From: UQRS01 sp964481575
GTDB lineage: Bacteria; Bacillota; Clostridia; Oscillospirales; Acutalibacteraceae
Direction of reading: 5' to 3'
Assembly: GCA_964481575.1 (NCBI GenBank)
Contig: CAYZTR010000018.1
Span: forward strand, 1 to 39,131
Length of the DNA stretch: 39,131 bases
Shown: piece by piece, positions 8,501 through 16,500 of the stretch
Position numbering within the stretch: position 1 is the first letter of the stretch
Layout: each line of letters opens with the position of its first letter
Made by a program: the position numbers and the translations under genes
The notes under the pieces: generated by a model
Databases searched by the model: none
Told to the model about the DNA's origin: nothing
Seen by the model: only the letters and a program-made list of their open reading frames with translations

Positions 8501-9924
8501 GCGGCAATGTAATCCTCACCGCCCAGCCAACAGCTTTCGGCCAGGGGGCCTTTGGTATAACGCCAGGTGTCATCAGTATTTATCACCTGGGTGCGGCCGT
8601 CGGTGTAGGTGATTTCCAGCTGAACCCGCAGCAGCAAGGGACCCCAGACCTTTTGGGAACGGTTATACCGGCCGGAATTGGTCACATTGTAGTAGAAGCC
8701 CTTACCCAGGTAGACACCCAGAGCGTTCTCCCCGGACACCAGCTTGTTGGTAACGTCATAGGTCACATAGTAGCAGGTCTTATCAAAGTTGGTCTCCCCC
8801 GGCTCAAAATAGGCATCCGTAGCCGCCTGTCCGTTGACATTGAGCTGGAATAATCCCAAACCGGTGCAGTAGACACGGGCCTGCTCCACCTGACCGGACA
8901 CCCGGAAGCCCTTGCCGAAAATGGGCATGGTCAGGTCGGTGTCCTGATATTCCGGCGGCGCTTCATTGGAGGCAGTGTAAGCTACTGTGTAAGCGCCGTC
9001 TGCCCCGGCCGTTTGAACCGTGTAGGACAGAGGAAAGTTGGGAACCACCGGATCTGCGGTAGAGGTAGCATCATTGCGTCCGTAAATACGGACCTCCTTC
9101 AAATCATATTCCGCTCCCAAATCCAGAGTAATCCACAGGTTGGTAATCTGGCTGCCGTAACCATTGGAAGAATAGCCACTGTCTCCGCCGGAGGAGGAAA
9201 CCGCACCGTCCACCAGAAATTCCTTCTGCCACCAGCCGTTGCCAAAACCGTCTTTCACCATGACATCGGCCCCCAGGGCCACATTTTTACCCGTGGTATC
9301 TATGACCATGATTTCAGCCAACTGAATCCGGTAGCCGTCTCCCGGCAGGGCATAACCCAGTTTTGTTGCGTCCAGCTTCACATACCGGACACCATTCACC
9401 TCCACCGGGATGGACTTGCTGGGATACAGGCCCGCCGTTTGATCTTCCACGGTGATCCATTCTGCTGTCCAGTCCTCTTCGGAGAACAAAGCGGTCTCAA
9501 ACCAGGAGGAGTCACTCCAGTCAGAAGGATTGCCAGATTTATCCCAAATCCGCACAGCCCAGTAATACCGGGTCTTGGGGGCCAGCGCCGTGCCGGCGTA
9601 AGTCACGTCATAGCTCTGGCTGGATTCCACCTTTCCGGAATCCCACAGTTCTCCCTTGCCAACGGCAATGCTAGCCTGACTTTCCGAGACAATAATCTGA
9701 TAAGCAGTCTGCTCATCCCCCCGGATATTGCTCCGCAGGGTCCAGGACAGGCGGGGCGTGGCTGTATCCAGCCCCAAAGGACAAACCGTATACTCGGTTT
9801 TCAGTTCCTCCGGCATCAGATTACCTTCTGCGGCCAAAGCGCCCGGAACACCGACGCAGCCACAAAGCAACGTCCCTGCCAGGCAAATGGATGTAAGTCG
9901 ACGAAAAATTTTTCCAAATTGCAT
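5581..9924 (-). CDS. Secreted GH78-like alpha-L-rhamnosidase with two discoidin-like modules and dockerin
   Basis: A 1447-residue exported glycosidase. The ATG at 9924 follows GGAGGA; a TTG one codon upstream is possible. The leader contains LLCGC, which could be a lipobox, but a signal peptidase I site (GALA-AEG) is at least as likely. In order: fibronectin-like N domain (about 40-160), an F5/8-type-C-like insertion (about 175-320), rhamnosidase beta-sandwiches (LNVNGQA, VDLGRNFAGT), and a catalytic domain with DCPQREKLGWMEC (D663, E668 probable acid) and LTEAWGGG (probable base). A helical linker, a second F5/8 type C module (about 1150-1300) and a dockerin (1385-1447) follow. The REKLGW form marks a different GH78 subgroup from the R(N/D)ERLG paralogues in this window, so substrate or linkage preference may differ (inference). 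It is divergent from the AraC-type gene. Confidence 0.9.
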   Translation of the reverse strand: MQFGKIFRRLTSICLAGTLLCGCVGVPGALAAEGNLMPEELKTEYTVCPLGLDTATPRLSWTLRSNIRGDEQTAYQIIVSESQASIAVGKGELWDSGKVESSQSYDVTYAGTALAPKTRYYWAVRIWDKSGNPSDWSDSSWFETALFSEEDWTAEWITVEDQTAGLYPSKSIPVEVNGVRYVKLDATKLGYALPGDGYRIQLAEIMVIDTTGKNVALGADVMVKDGFGNGWWQKEFLVDGAVSSSGGDSGYSSNGYGSQITNLWITLDLGAEYDLKEVRIYGRNDATSTADPVVPNFPLSYTVQTAGADGAYTVAYTASNEAPPEYQDTDLTMPIFGKGFRVSGQVEQARVYCTGLGLFQLNVNGQAATDAYFEPGETNFDKTCYYVTYDVTNKLVSGENALGVYLGKGFYYNVTNSGRYNRSQKVWGPLLLRVQLEITYTDGRTQVINTDDTWRYTKGPLAESCWLGGEDYIAANAHTGFDQPSYDYSDWEIPLPVADVDLPFDKLVAKAYPSITAQETLQAVSVTQLEEDIFQVDLGRNFAGTFVYTGYLEAGQRVEFWPTEVLDEDGYRDTSAIGSPIFDSYTADVDGTVSYTPKFNYHGFRYLEVHGVTSLTADQVTGYILHCNNTQTGVLDTDSEVINSIHTIISRGIADNMYNVLTDCPQREKLGWMECTNLMYSSIAYNFDIAAWAQKFSNDIMEAQKDYGSVPAVVPPLTVGHGAHLLSDGPDDTPNDPSWCGSAVLYPWYTYQTYGNLTQLQKAWGSMQAYMDYLQTLVDKNAPYILENTDVNRDLGDWYALETTSVSFVITLSYYQLVKAMIAAAETLGDAAVLAQYTDLEGKVRQAIQDTFYHPETHTYDTGSQTANGMPLYLGLVPESEQAGVLESLVHSIVNNGYHLSSGEVGLGPVLSALSQNGYSDVAYRMVTNTTQPGYYYLVSIGKTTLTEAWGGGDSQNHCMLGMGEAWLYRYLGGLENTGISYDTCNIAPYVPADLGELEASIETRYGRLTNHWVRTGDAVTYNISVPVGVTATVTLPVDGPDAITESGLALAQAEGVSKISYADGAVTMEVVAGDYTFETQNTLPLNQEPLESLVSTAKALDPAQIIVHGTALAEAIAQAEALLAREDLTNLQVTQGVAALTTVLDCLVYQGNLALYKPTTAFSSLENNDWSTVKLTDGDTSNGGCGYTSSSDEYNSHNTEWVQVDLLSVQTVDRVVLWPRDVSGDAYTFPQRLEIQVSQDGSNWQTVVSESDYPLVKSEAQVFSFNPVEARYVRVKVLKVRANPADGNRYRLQLAELEVYGPEGQTLEQVVNYATANLLDLSKDTLTSEAALNAAQMGLVDAGITVDWSTPFANANGRISGVLTFAREEETLTLDLADLWLLVGDLNGDGVLSVTDVVLLRKAILAGSAAAETPAGDLNGDGSLSVTDVVLLRKAILNQDGTFSFH

Positions 9925-9943
9925 CAAAATTCCTCCAAGATTC

Positions 9944-9972
9944 TTGCTTTTCGGTGAAACCGATATTATACT
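9944..9972 (+). promoter_or_regulatory. Promoter of the AraC-type gene
   Basis: TTGCTT (9944-9949), 17 bases and TATACT (9967-9972) precede the regulator by about 80 bases. The -10 box overlaps that of the divergent GH78 promoter on the other strand. The paired half-sites lie downstream of this promoter, inside the predicted leader, which suggests autorepression. Confidence 0.55.
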
Positions 9973-9993
9973 TATGATAGAGGATCATTTGGA
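9965..9993 (-). promoter_or_regulatory. Promoter of the second GH78 gene, weak -35
   Basis: The minus strand has TATAAT at 9970-9965. At 17-base spacing the -35 position reads TCCAAA, a poor match. A good -10 with a poor -35 and activator half-sites immediately upstream (10007-10036) is what a positively controlled promoter looks like. Confidence 0.55.
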
Positions 9994-10003
9994 AAATAGC
10001 AAC

Positions 10004-10039
10004 CCAGATTATTGACAAATGATCCAAGATTATTGCTGT
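10004..10039. promoter_or_regulatory. Candidate AraC-type operator between regulator and GH78 gene
   Basis: GATTATTGA (10007-10015) and GATTATTGC (10028-10036) are direct repeats 21 bp apart. The downstream half lies in an 18-base block identical to 5373-5390. The site is upstream of the GH78 promoter on the minus strand and within the leader of the AraC-type gene on the plus strand, ending at its ribosome site. Confidence 0.7.
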
Positions 10040-10051
10040 GGAGGGATTTGT

Positions 10052-10912
10052 ATGCTAGATTTCAGAATGGATTTGCGGGATGGCTCCTGCTGTCTCGGCT
10101 TTGTACGAACGCCCCAACAGGAGCGGTTTCCCTTTTATATTACTGCCCTGGGGCATTATTTGGCTGGGCCGGGGTATTATACCCGCCGGGCAGACAGCCC
10201 AGGCTATCTGATTTTGTACAGCTATCACGGTGCCGGGCAGGTACAGATAGGAGAAGAACAGCTGACCCTCACCTCGGGTACGGCCCTGCTGACTGACTGC
10301 CAGACTTATCATTCCTATGCAACCCAGGGAAAACGGTGGGATATGTATTGGATCCATCTGGAGGGGCCCGGTGTGACAGGCTTTCATCAGATGCTCCGGG
10401 AGCAGAATCCCCAGGCTCTGCCGGTGCAGGATCCGGACACCCTGTCTGCTAATCTGAACCGCTTTCTGGAGATGCCTGAAATTCTCTCTACCGGAGAACT
10501 GTCCTCCCAATCACTGACCATGCACCGACTTTTGTCCGGCCTGCTGGAGAACCAGCTAGCGGTCACCGATCGGGAGGGAACCAACCGGATGGAGGAAGCC
10601 GCCGCCTACCTTCGGCGGCATTATCGGGAAACGTTGAATCTGGAGGAAGTGGCCAGCCGATTTTATCTGTCCAAATACCATTTTCTCCGCCGGTTTAAAG
10701 CTTACATCGGTCTTCCGCCCTATCAGTATCTGACCCATTATCGGGTCGTGCGGGCCCAGGCCCTGCTCCAAACCACCGAACTTTCTGTGGCTGAGATCGC
10801 CGCTCAGGTGGGATTTGGCAGTGTCAACAGCCTGCTGACACATTTCCGCGCCCAGACCGGCACCACTCCTGCCGCCTATCGCCGTACCGTCCATACCCCA
10901 TACTTGCTGTAA
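10052..10912 (+). CDS. AraC-family transcriptional regulator
   Basis: A 286-residue DNA-binding regulator, probably the sensor for the rhamnosidase genes. The start chosen is the ATG 6 bases after GGAGGG (10040-10045); an ATG at 10019 has no ribosome site. The N-terminal half is a cupin-like ligand-binding domain (GQVQIGEEQLTLTSGTALL, then YHSYATQGKRWDMYWIHLEG). The C-terminal hundred residues form a double helix-turn-helix: LEEVASRFYLSKYHFLRRFK and the signature VAEIAAQVGFGSVNSLLTHF followed by TGTTPAAYRR. It is transcribed divergently from the 1447-residue rhamnosidase, and the repeats at 10004-10039 lie between them. The family is certain from the signature; the inducer, perhaps rhamnose or a rhamnose-containing oligosaccharide, is inference. 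Confidence 0.93.
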   Translation: MLDFRMDLRDGSCCLGFVRTPQQERFPFYITALGHYLAGPGYYTRRADSPGYLILYSYHGAGQVQIGEEQLTLTSGTALLTDCQTYHSYATQGKRWDMYWIHLEGPGVTGFHQMLREQNPQALPVQDPDTLSANLNRFLEMPEILSTGELSSQSLTMHRLLSGLLENQLAVTDREGTNRMEEAAAYLRRHYRETLNLEEVASRFYLSKYHFLRRFKAYIGLPPYQYLTHYRVVRAQALLQTTELSVAEIAAQVGFGSVNSLLTHFRAQTGTTPAAYRRTVHTPYLL

Positions 10913-10923
10913 TTTACATTAAT

Positions 10924-10958
10924 AAAGGCGCTCCGATTAAAAATCGGAGCGCCTTTTT
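10924..10958 (+). terminator. Terminator after the AraC-type gene
   Basis: A perfect 12-bp stem (GGCGCTCCGATT with its complement, 3-base loop), extended by A/T pairs, ends in five T on the plus strand. It starts 11 bases after the regulator stop. It may also act on the convergent GH32 gene, although the T run on that strand is short. Confidence 0.9.
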
Positions 10959-11034
10959 GTACAGCAGGCTTAGTGCCAATGCTCCAGGAGGATGTCCCCT
11001 TCCCGAACACCGGTTCCGGCTATGCTGCTAAATT

Positions 11035-13545
11035 TTATGCCTGATTCAAAATTTTCTTCCGCAGCAGCACCACATCGGTGACACTCAAGACGCCGTCCTC
11101 ATTCAAATCTCCGGCAGGGTAGGTTCCGGCCGTGCCATTTTGCAAAATGGCCTTCCGCAGCAGTACCACGTCGGTAACCGACAGATTACCGTCTCCGTTC
11201 AGATCTCCCAAGGAATCGGGTGGCTCCGGATCATAAGAAATCACCTGCACGTCCTGAAACACGCCGGCAACATTGCAGAGGTTCAGCCCCAAATAGCCGA
11301 AGCTGCTGGCCGAGTCGGTAACCTCTACTGCCAACTGGCCATCCAGATAAAACCGAAGGATATCGCCATTGGCCTCCACCCGCAGGGTATAGGTGGGAAT
11401 TTCTTTCCGCACAAAATAGTACGGCTCTCCCAAGGTGATGTCGCTAGTATTGCCGGTATCAGGATTCCGCGTGAACCGGAGAATCCGGGCAGCGCAGCTA
11501 TCCAGGTTAATATCCGCGGTGTAATAGGTGGTCAAATCCGGACTGGCTCGGAAGATCAGCGCTGTCCCCACTGTGCCGGCGGTATAGGTAAAGGTGGCTT
11601 CATAGGTGAAGTTCCCCACCTGTACGCCGCTGAAGGTCTGGCAGTTGCCGCCCCAGCCGCTGCCGGCATACCCCTGGGCGGTAATGTGAAAATCTCCCTG
11701 CAGGGCGTGCCACCCGGTAACATTGGTGCGGAACTCCGGCGCAACTACTGTGATCTCCACCGACTGGTAACGGCCCACAGTGGGAGTCGCATATAGTTTA
11801 CAGCTGCCGGGGGCCAGGGCTTGCAGCTGAATACTGCCATCCTGCTGCGCCACAATTTGCAGCACCTCCGGGTCGGAAACCATCCATTCCACTTGAGGCG
11901 CCCCAGCACCAAAGGGCTGGGCCACTGCCCAGACGCTGATCCGGTCGCCCACCAGACATGTTGTGGCGGAAGGCGACAGCGTGAAGCTGCTTAACTCCCC
12001 AGGGATGGGTTCCCGATAAATGGAGTCCAGAGAATAAACAGTCATTGTCTGCACCGTGGCGGCACCATCGGCAACAGACAGCTCCAACCCCACTGCCGCC
12101 GGATCAGAATAGGTTAGGCAGGTGATGGGATAGCGGCCATCCTGGGCAAACACTTCCAGGCTGGAACGATCCAGAAACAGATGCAGTTCCAGCAATTCTC
12201 CGGCCACATGGGCAGAGTAACTGGACAGGAAGGTGTTGGAAACAGATTCTCCCAAGCCCGAACGGCCACGATCCAGAGTCAGATGTTCGGTAACCGTATT
12301 GTAGCGCAGCACGGTTTCCTGTTCCATGCCCACATGGAGCTTTAAGGCAATTTCCTCAGCCGTACCTGGGTCGATGATTGTTACAATCTCGCAGGTATCC
12401 AGCTGTAAATCCGCCAGAGGATTGGCACTGTCCGGGGTCAGGGTCAGATCCTGCGCTTCGTAGACCGCACCGGTTCGCAAAACCGAAAGCTCCTGCACCG
12501 GACTGGACCGGAGGACAATCTCCTCCCCTTCCCGCTGGGCGGCCAATTCATAGGGCAGCGTCAAGGCTCCGGCATAGGGATCCGTAATATTGCCGGTATT
12601 GTAGGAATAACCAATATTGACCATCCATTCCAACATAATCCGTCGGTCGCCGGTGCCGGAAAAGGTCTGGCCAGCATAAACATCCGGGCCGTAGTTAAAG
12701 GGCTTCAGCTGGTTGCTGTCCCCGGTAAATTTCCAGATGCCGTCCTGCTGGGTCAGACTCCCGGTCAGATAGCCGGTACCGGCAGTAGACAACACCCAGG
12801 TAAGATCCTTCGGATTCCCGTCCACAGCCAGAGAAAACAGATCCGGGCATTCGGTATACACGGTAGCGCCGTTGGCATAGGTGCCATAGCTCTGGAAGGT
12901 CCAATGAATCAGATCTTCCGAAGCATAAAGTCGCACCGGGCCGCCGGCTACCACCATAAGGTACTGGCCCGCCTCCTCCAAATAAAAGACTTTGGGATCC
13001 CGGAAATCCCCACTATGGGCAGGATCGTCGGCGGAAGTAATGATGGGCGCGCCATCCTGATACTTTTGCCAGGTGGCGCCGCTGTCAGAAGAATAGGCCA
13101 AGCATTGCTGCTGGCTGGTATTGGTAGCCACCGTATAGAAGGCAAGCAATCCGCCCTCCGGACCAAAGAGGCCGGAATCGTTACGGGGATCGGCCAGGGC
13201 GGAACCCGACCACATGGAACCGTAGTTATCCGGAGCCAGGGCCACCCCCTGCCATTCCCAGTGAACCAGATCCGTAGAGGTCACATGGGCCCACCATTTA
13301 TCCATACCGGGGAATTTGGTGTTGGGATCATATTGATAAAAGGCATGATAAACCCCCTGGTAATACACCAGCCCATTGGGATCGTTGAGCCAACCGGACG
13401 CCGGCGTAATGTGATACTGAGGCCGGTAATTCTCGGCATAGTACCGGCTGTCATCAGGTGAGTAATACGCACCGGCCGGCGCCGCCCCGAAAGAAATTGT
13501 ACACATCAAGAACACCACCAAAGTAATTTGAATTTTCTTCCACAT
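11035..13545 (-). CDS. Secreted GH32 fructanosidase (levanase/inulinase type) with CBM-like module and dockerin
   Basis: Predicted to release fructose from beta-fructans (levan, inulin) or sucrose. The 836-residue protein starts at the ATG after AGGTGGG. In order: signal peptide (about 1-26), GH32 five-bladed propeller with the three family motifs WLNDPNG (D55 nucleophile), FRDP (D183 transition-state stabiliser) and ECPD (E232 acid/base), the C-terminal beta-sandwich (RSSLEVFAQDG), an Ig-like domain (about 520-610), a LamG/CBM66-like module (about 615-770), and a dockerin (780-836). The CBM66 comparison, with the module of Bacillus levanase SacC, rests on position and fold pattern only. It lies 46 bases after the third rhamnosidase stop with no promoter between, so it is the second gene of that operon. 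Exo or endo action cannot be decided from the sequence. Confidence 0.92.
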   Translation of the reverse strand: MWKKIQITLVVFLMCTISFGAAPAGAYYSPDDSRYYAENYRPQYHITPASGWLNDPNGLVYYQGVYHAFYQYDPNTKFPGMDKWWAHVTSTDLVHWEWQGVALAPDNYGSMWSGSALADPRNDSGLFGPEGGLLAFYTVATNTSQQQCLAYSSDSGATWQKYQDGAPIITSADDPAHSGDFRDPKVFYLEEAGQYLMVVAGGPVRLYASEDLIHWTFQSYGTYANGATVYTECPDLFSLAVDGNPKDLTWVLSTAGTGYLTGSLTQQDGIWKFTGDSNQLKPFNYGPDVYAGQTFSGTGDRRIMLEWMVNIGYSYNTGNITDPYAGALTLPYELAAQREGEEIVLRSSPVQELSVLRTGAVYEAQDLTLTPDSANPLADLQLDTCEIVTIIDPGTAEEIALKLHVGMEQETVLRYNTVTEHLTLDRGRSGLGESVSNTFLSSYSAHVAGELLELHLFLDRSSLEVFAQDGRYPITCLTYSDPAAVGLELSVADGAATVQTMTVYSLDSIYREPIPGELSSFTLSPSATTCLVGDRISVWAVAQPFGAGAPQVEWMVSDPEVLQIVAQQDGSIQLQALAPGSCKLYATPTVGRYQSVEITVVAPEFRTNVTGWHALQGDFHITAQGYAGSGWGGNCQTFSGVQVGNFTYEATFTYTAGTVGTALIFRASPDLTTYYTADINLDSCAARILRFTRNPDTGNTSDITLGEPYYFVRKEIPTYTLRVEANGDILRFYLDGQLAVEVTDSASSFGYLGLNLCNVAGVFQDVQVISYDPEPPDSLGDLNGDGNLSVTDVVLLRKAILQNGTAGTYPAGDLNEDGVLSVTDVVLLRKKILNQA

Positions 13546-13591
13546 GAAGATCCCACCTTGCAAGATTTTCGGCAAAAAGCCGAATGTTGCA

Positions 13592-16500
13592 TTACATTTT
13601 GAGAATTTCTTTCCGAAGCAGAACCACATCGGTGACGCTCAAAGCATTGTCACCGTTCAAATCTCCTACCTGAGCAAAGCTGCCGCTCAAAATAGCCTTC
13701 CGCAGCAAAACCACATCGGTAACCGACAGATTGCCGTCTCCGTTCAGATCTCCGGGGATAAGGTCCGGCTGGGCCAGCAGTTCCCTGGCTTCCTGTGCTT
13801 TATCCTGGATCAGGGCCTCCTGATCCTCTGGAAAATCATAGTAACCTAGCAGATAATTGGCCTGGGACAGCACATCGGCAGCGTTCTCTTTCGTGACAGT
13901 TTCTTCTACCAGCTGCTGCAACAGATTGGTCTGATCCCGGACAGCATCATAGACACCCAGCTCAACCAACTGGAGCCGGTAACTGACGTCATCGGTGGGC
14001 CGTTCTCCCAGGGTGGTCACCGTCAACCGGACATACCGGGCGGTCACCGGATCTATGGAATAGGTCTTGGCCTGATTGGGGGCCGCCGTTTCTCCCGTTG
14101 CGGCGTAAACCGTCTGCCAGACACTGCCATCGTTGCTGACGGCAATGGAAAAGTCGGACGGATAGCTGGCAGCAGTTCCGCTGTCCGTTACACTGCTCTG
14201 CCGAGGGAACAACGTCAGGGTCTGGAATTCCTGTTGGCTGCCCAGATCCACCGTCACAATCAGAGGATTGGCCGACTGATCAGGGTTATCAAAGCCCTGG
14301 GAGCAATAGCCACCGGCGCTGGTATAGTCACCGTCGGTGAGATTGCTGTCTCCCCAGGTGCCGTTTCCGGTGGAATAGGAGGAGGAAGCAGTGACCGCTC
14401 CACCCAAAGCCAGATTATCCAGGCCGGTGGCGGCAGTGTTAACCGCAATATTCTTGGAGCCATCTGCCGTAAAGGTCACGGTGCTGTCATAACCGGTCAC
14501 ATCCCCGGTAAAGGCCAGGAACCGGTTATTCATGGAATCCAGCGGCGTTGCCGTCAGAGTCACTTCAGTACCTGCAGGAACCTCCACATTGGCGGGGAGG
14601 GTATAGGTCTGGCCGTTGAGGGTAATACTGCAAGGTGTATCGGCAGCCGCCACCGACACCAGCACCTGCCGTTGCTCCACGGTAGACTGGAACTGATAGA
14701 CACCGGCGCCTACTTCATAGACTGCCCGGCCGTTCTCGTATGCAACAAAAGTGACACCCTCCGCCGCTCCGGCATGCTGGCCGGACTCGGTAACACTGTC
14801 CGCATCCACCGTAGGCACAGAAACGGTGGCAGTGGTGTTGGCCGGTACAGTAACCTCCATCTGCAGGGTGGTAGCATCCAGATAACGCCAGTTGGAAACT
14901 ATGGTACCATATACCGATTCAAAGGTGCAGTTCACATAGTCCAGGCCGCCGCCCTGCTCCGGACGGACGGTAAAATGCTGGTATCCGGGTTCGTTTTCAT
15001 CATAAAGGATCCCGGCGCTGTAACCATACATCCACTCCGCCACGCTGCCCAAAGAGTAGTGGTTGAAGGAATTCATGCCCACATCGCCGAACTGGCCGGT
15101 TTCAGAATTGTAGGAATTCCACCGCTCCCAGATAGTGGTAGCTCCGGCGTTGACACTGTAGAGCCAGGAGGGATAAGTCTCCTGGAGCAACAGCTTGTAG
15201 GCCACGTCACTGTAGCCATATTCACTAAGCATCGGGCACAGATAAGCCACTCCGATAAACCCGGTGGACAGATGATAATCCCGACTGACAATATTTTCTA
15301 CCAGTTTATCAGCCACCAACTGGGCCTGATCACCCTCCACCAGCTGGAATTTCAGGGCAATCAGCTGGGCGCACTGGCTACCGTTTTCCACGGTGCCGTC
15401 AGCCTTAACGTACTTTTTCAGGAAAGCGTCCCGGATGGCCTCATACTTGGCCTGATACAGGGCCTGGTCAGCCGTATTGCCCAACACACCGGCGATCTTG
15501 GCGGTCAACAGGCAATCATACGCCCAGTATCCGGTGGAGATAACCTCCATACCAGTGCCTTCGGTGGAGAGCCAGTCGCCATTGGTACCCGAGGAAATCA
15601 GATTGTTCTTGTCCGGATCCTTGCTTTGATAATAGTCCAGCCATTTTTTCATGCCATCATAGCACATTTCCAGAATCTCGGTATCGCCATAGGCAGTATA
15701 CACCGTCCAGGGGATGATGCAAATGGCATCCCCCCAACCGGAATTGCCGTAAGAACCGGAATAATAGTCCCCCGCTGTAATATAGTTGGGGGTCCAGTCA
15801 GGTACATTACCGTCGTCCTGCTGATTGGCCAACACATCCTGCATATACTTATGGAAGAAGCTGCAGACATCATAATTCAGGGAGCCGGAACGGACAAACA
15901 CCTGGCCGTCGCCAGTGTAACCCAACCGCTCATCCCGCTGGGGGCAATCGGTAGGTACGCTGATATAATTGTCCCGCTGGCCCCAGTTGATGTTGGAGAA
16001 CAGCTGGTTCACTTTGGCGTTGGAGGTCTCATAGAAACCGGTGGCTTCCTGCAGGGAGGACACAGCCACACCGGTAATCATATCAGAAGTCAGCTCTCCT
16101 TGCAACCCGGTTACCTCAATGTACTGGAAGCCATGGAAGGTGAAAATTGGCTGCCAAATTTCCCCGTTGGTCTCGCCCCGGAAGGTATAGTAGTCTGTAG
16201 CCTTGGCCGTCCGGAGATTGGCGGTATACAGAGTGCCGTCCTGATTCAGCATTTCTCCGAATCGCAAACGAATTTGGGTGCCGGCAGGCTGCGTCATGGA
16301 AATCCGGGCATACCCGGCAATATTCTGCCCCAGGTCAACGATCCAGGTGCCGGGATTCACTTCGGTAATGGATTTGGGGGCAAACGCCTGAACCTCCCGG
16401 ACGGCAGGACCCACCATAGCCTGTAGCGCCCCGTCATAATCGGTGATCTGGGCGGCAGTCCAGCTGCTATCCTCGGTATAGGCAGCAGTATACCAGCCAT

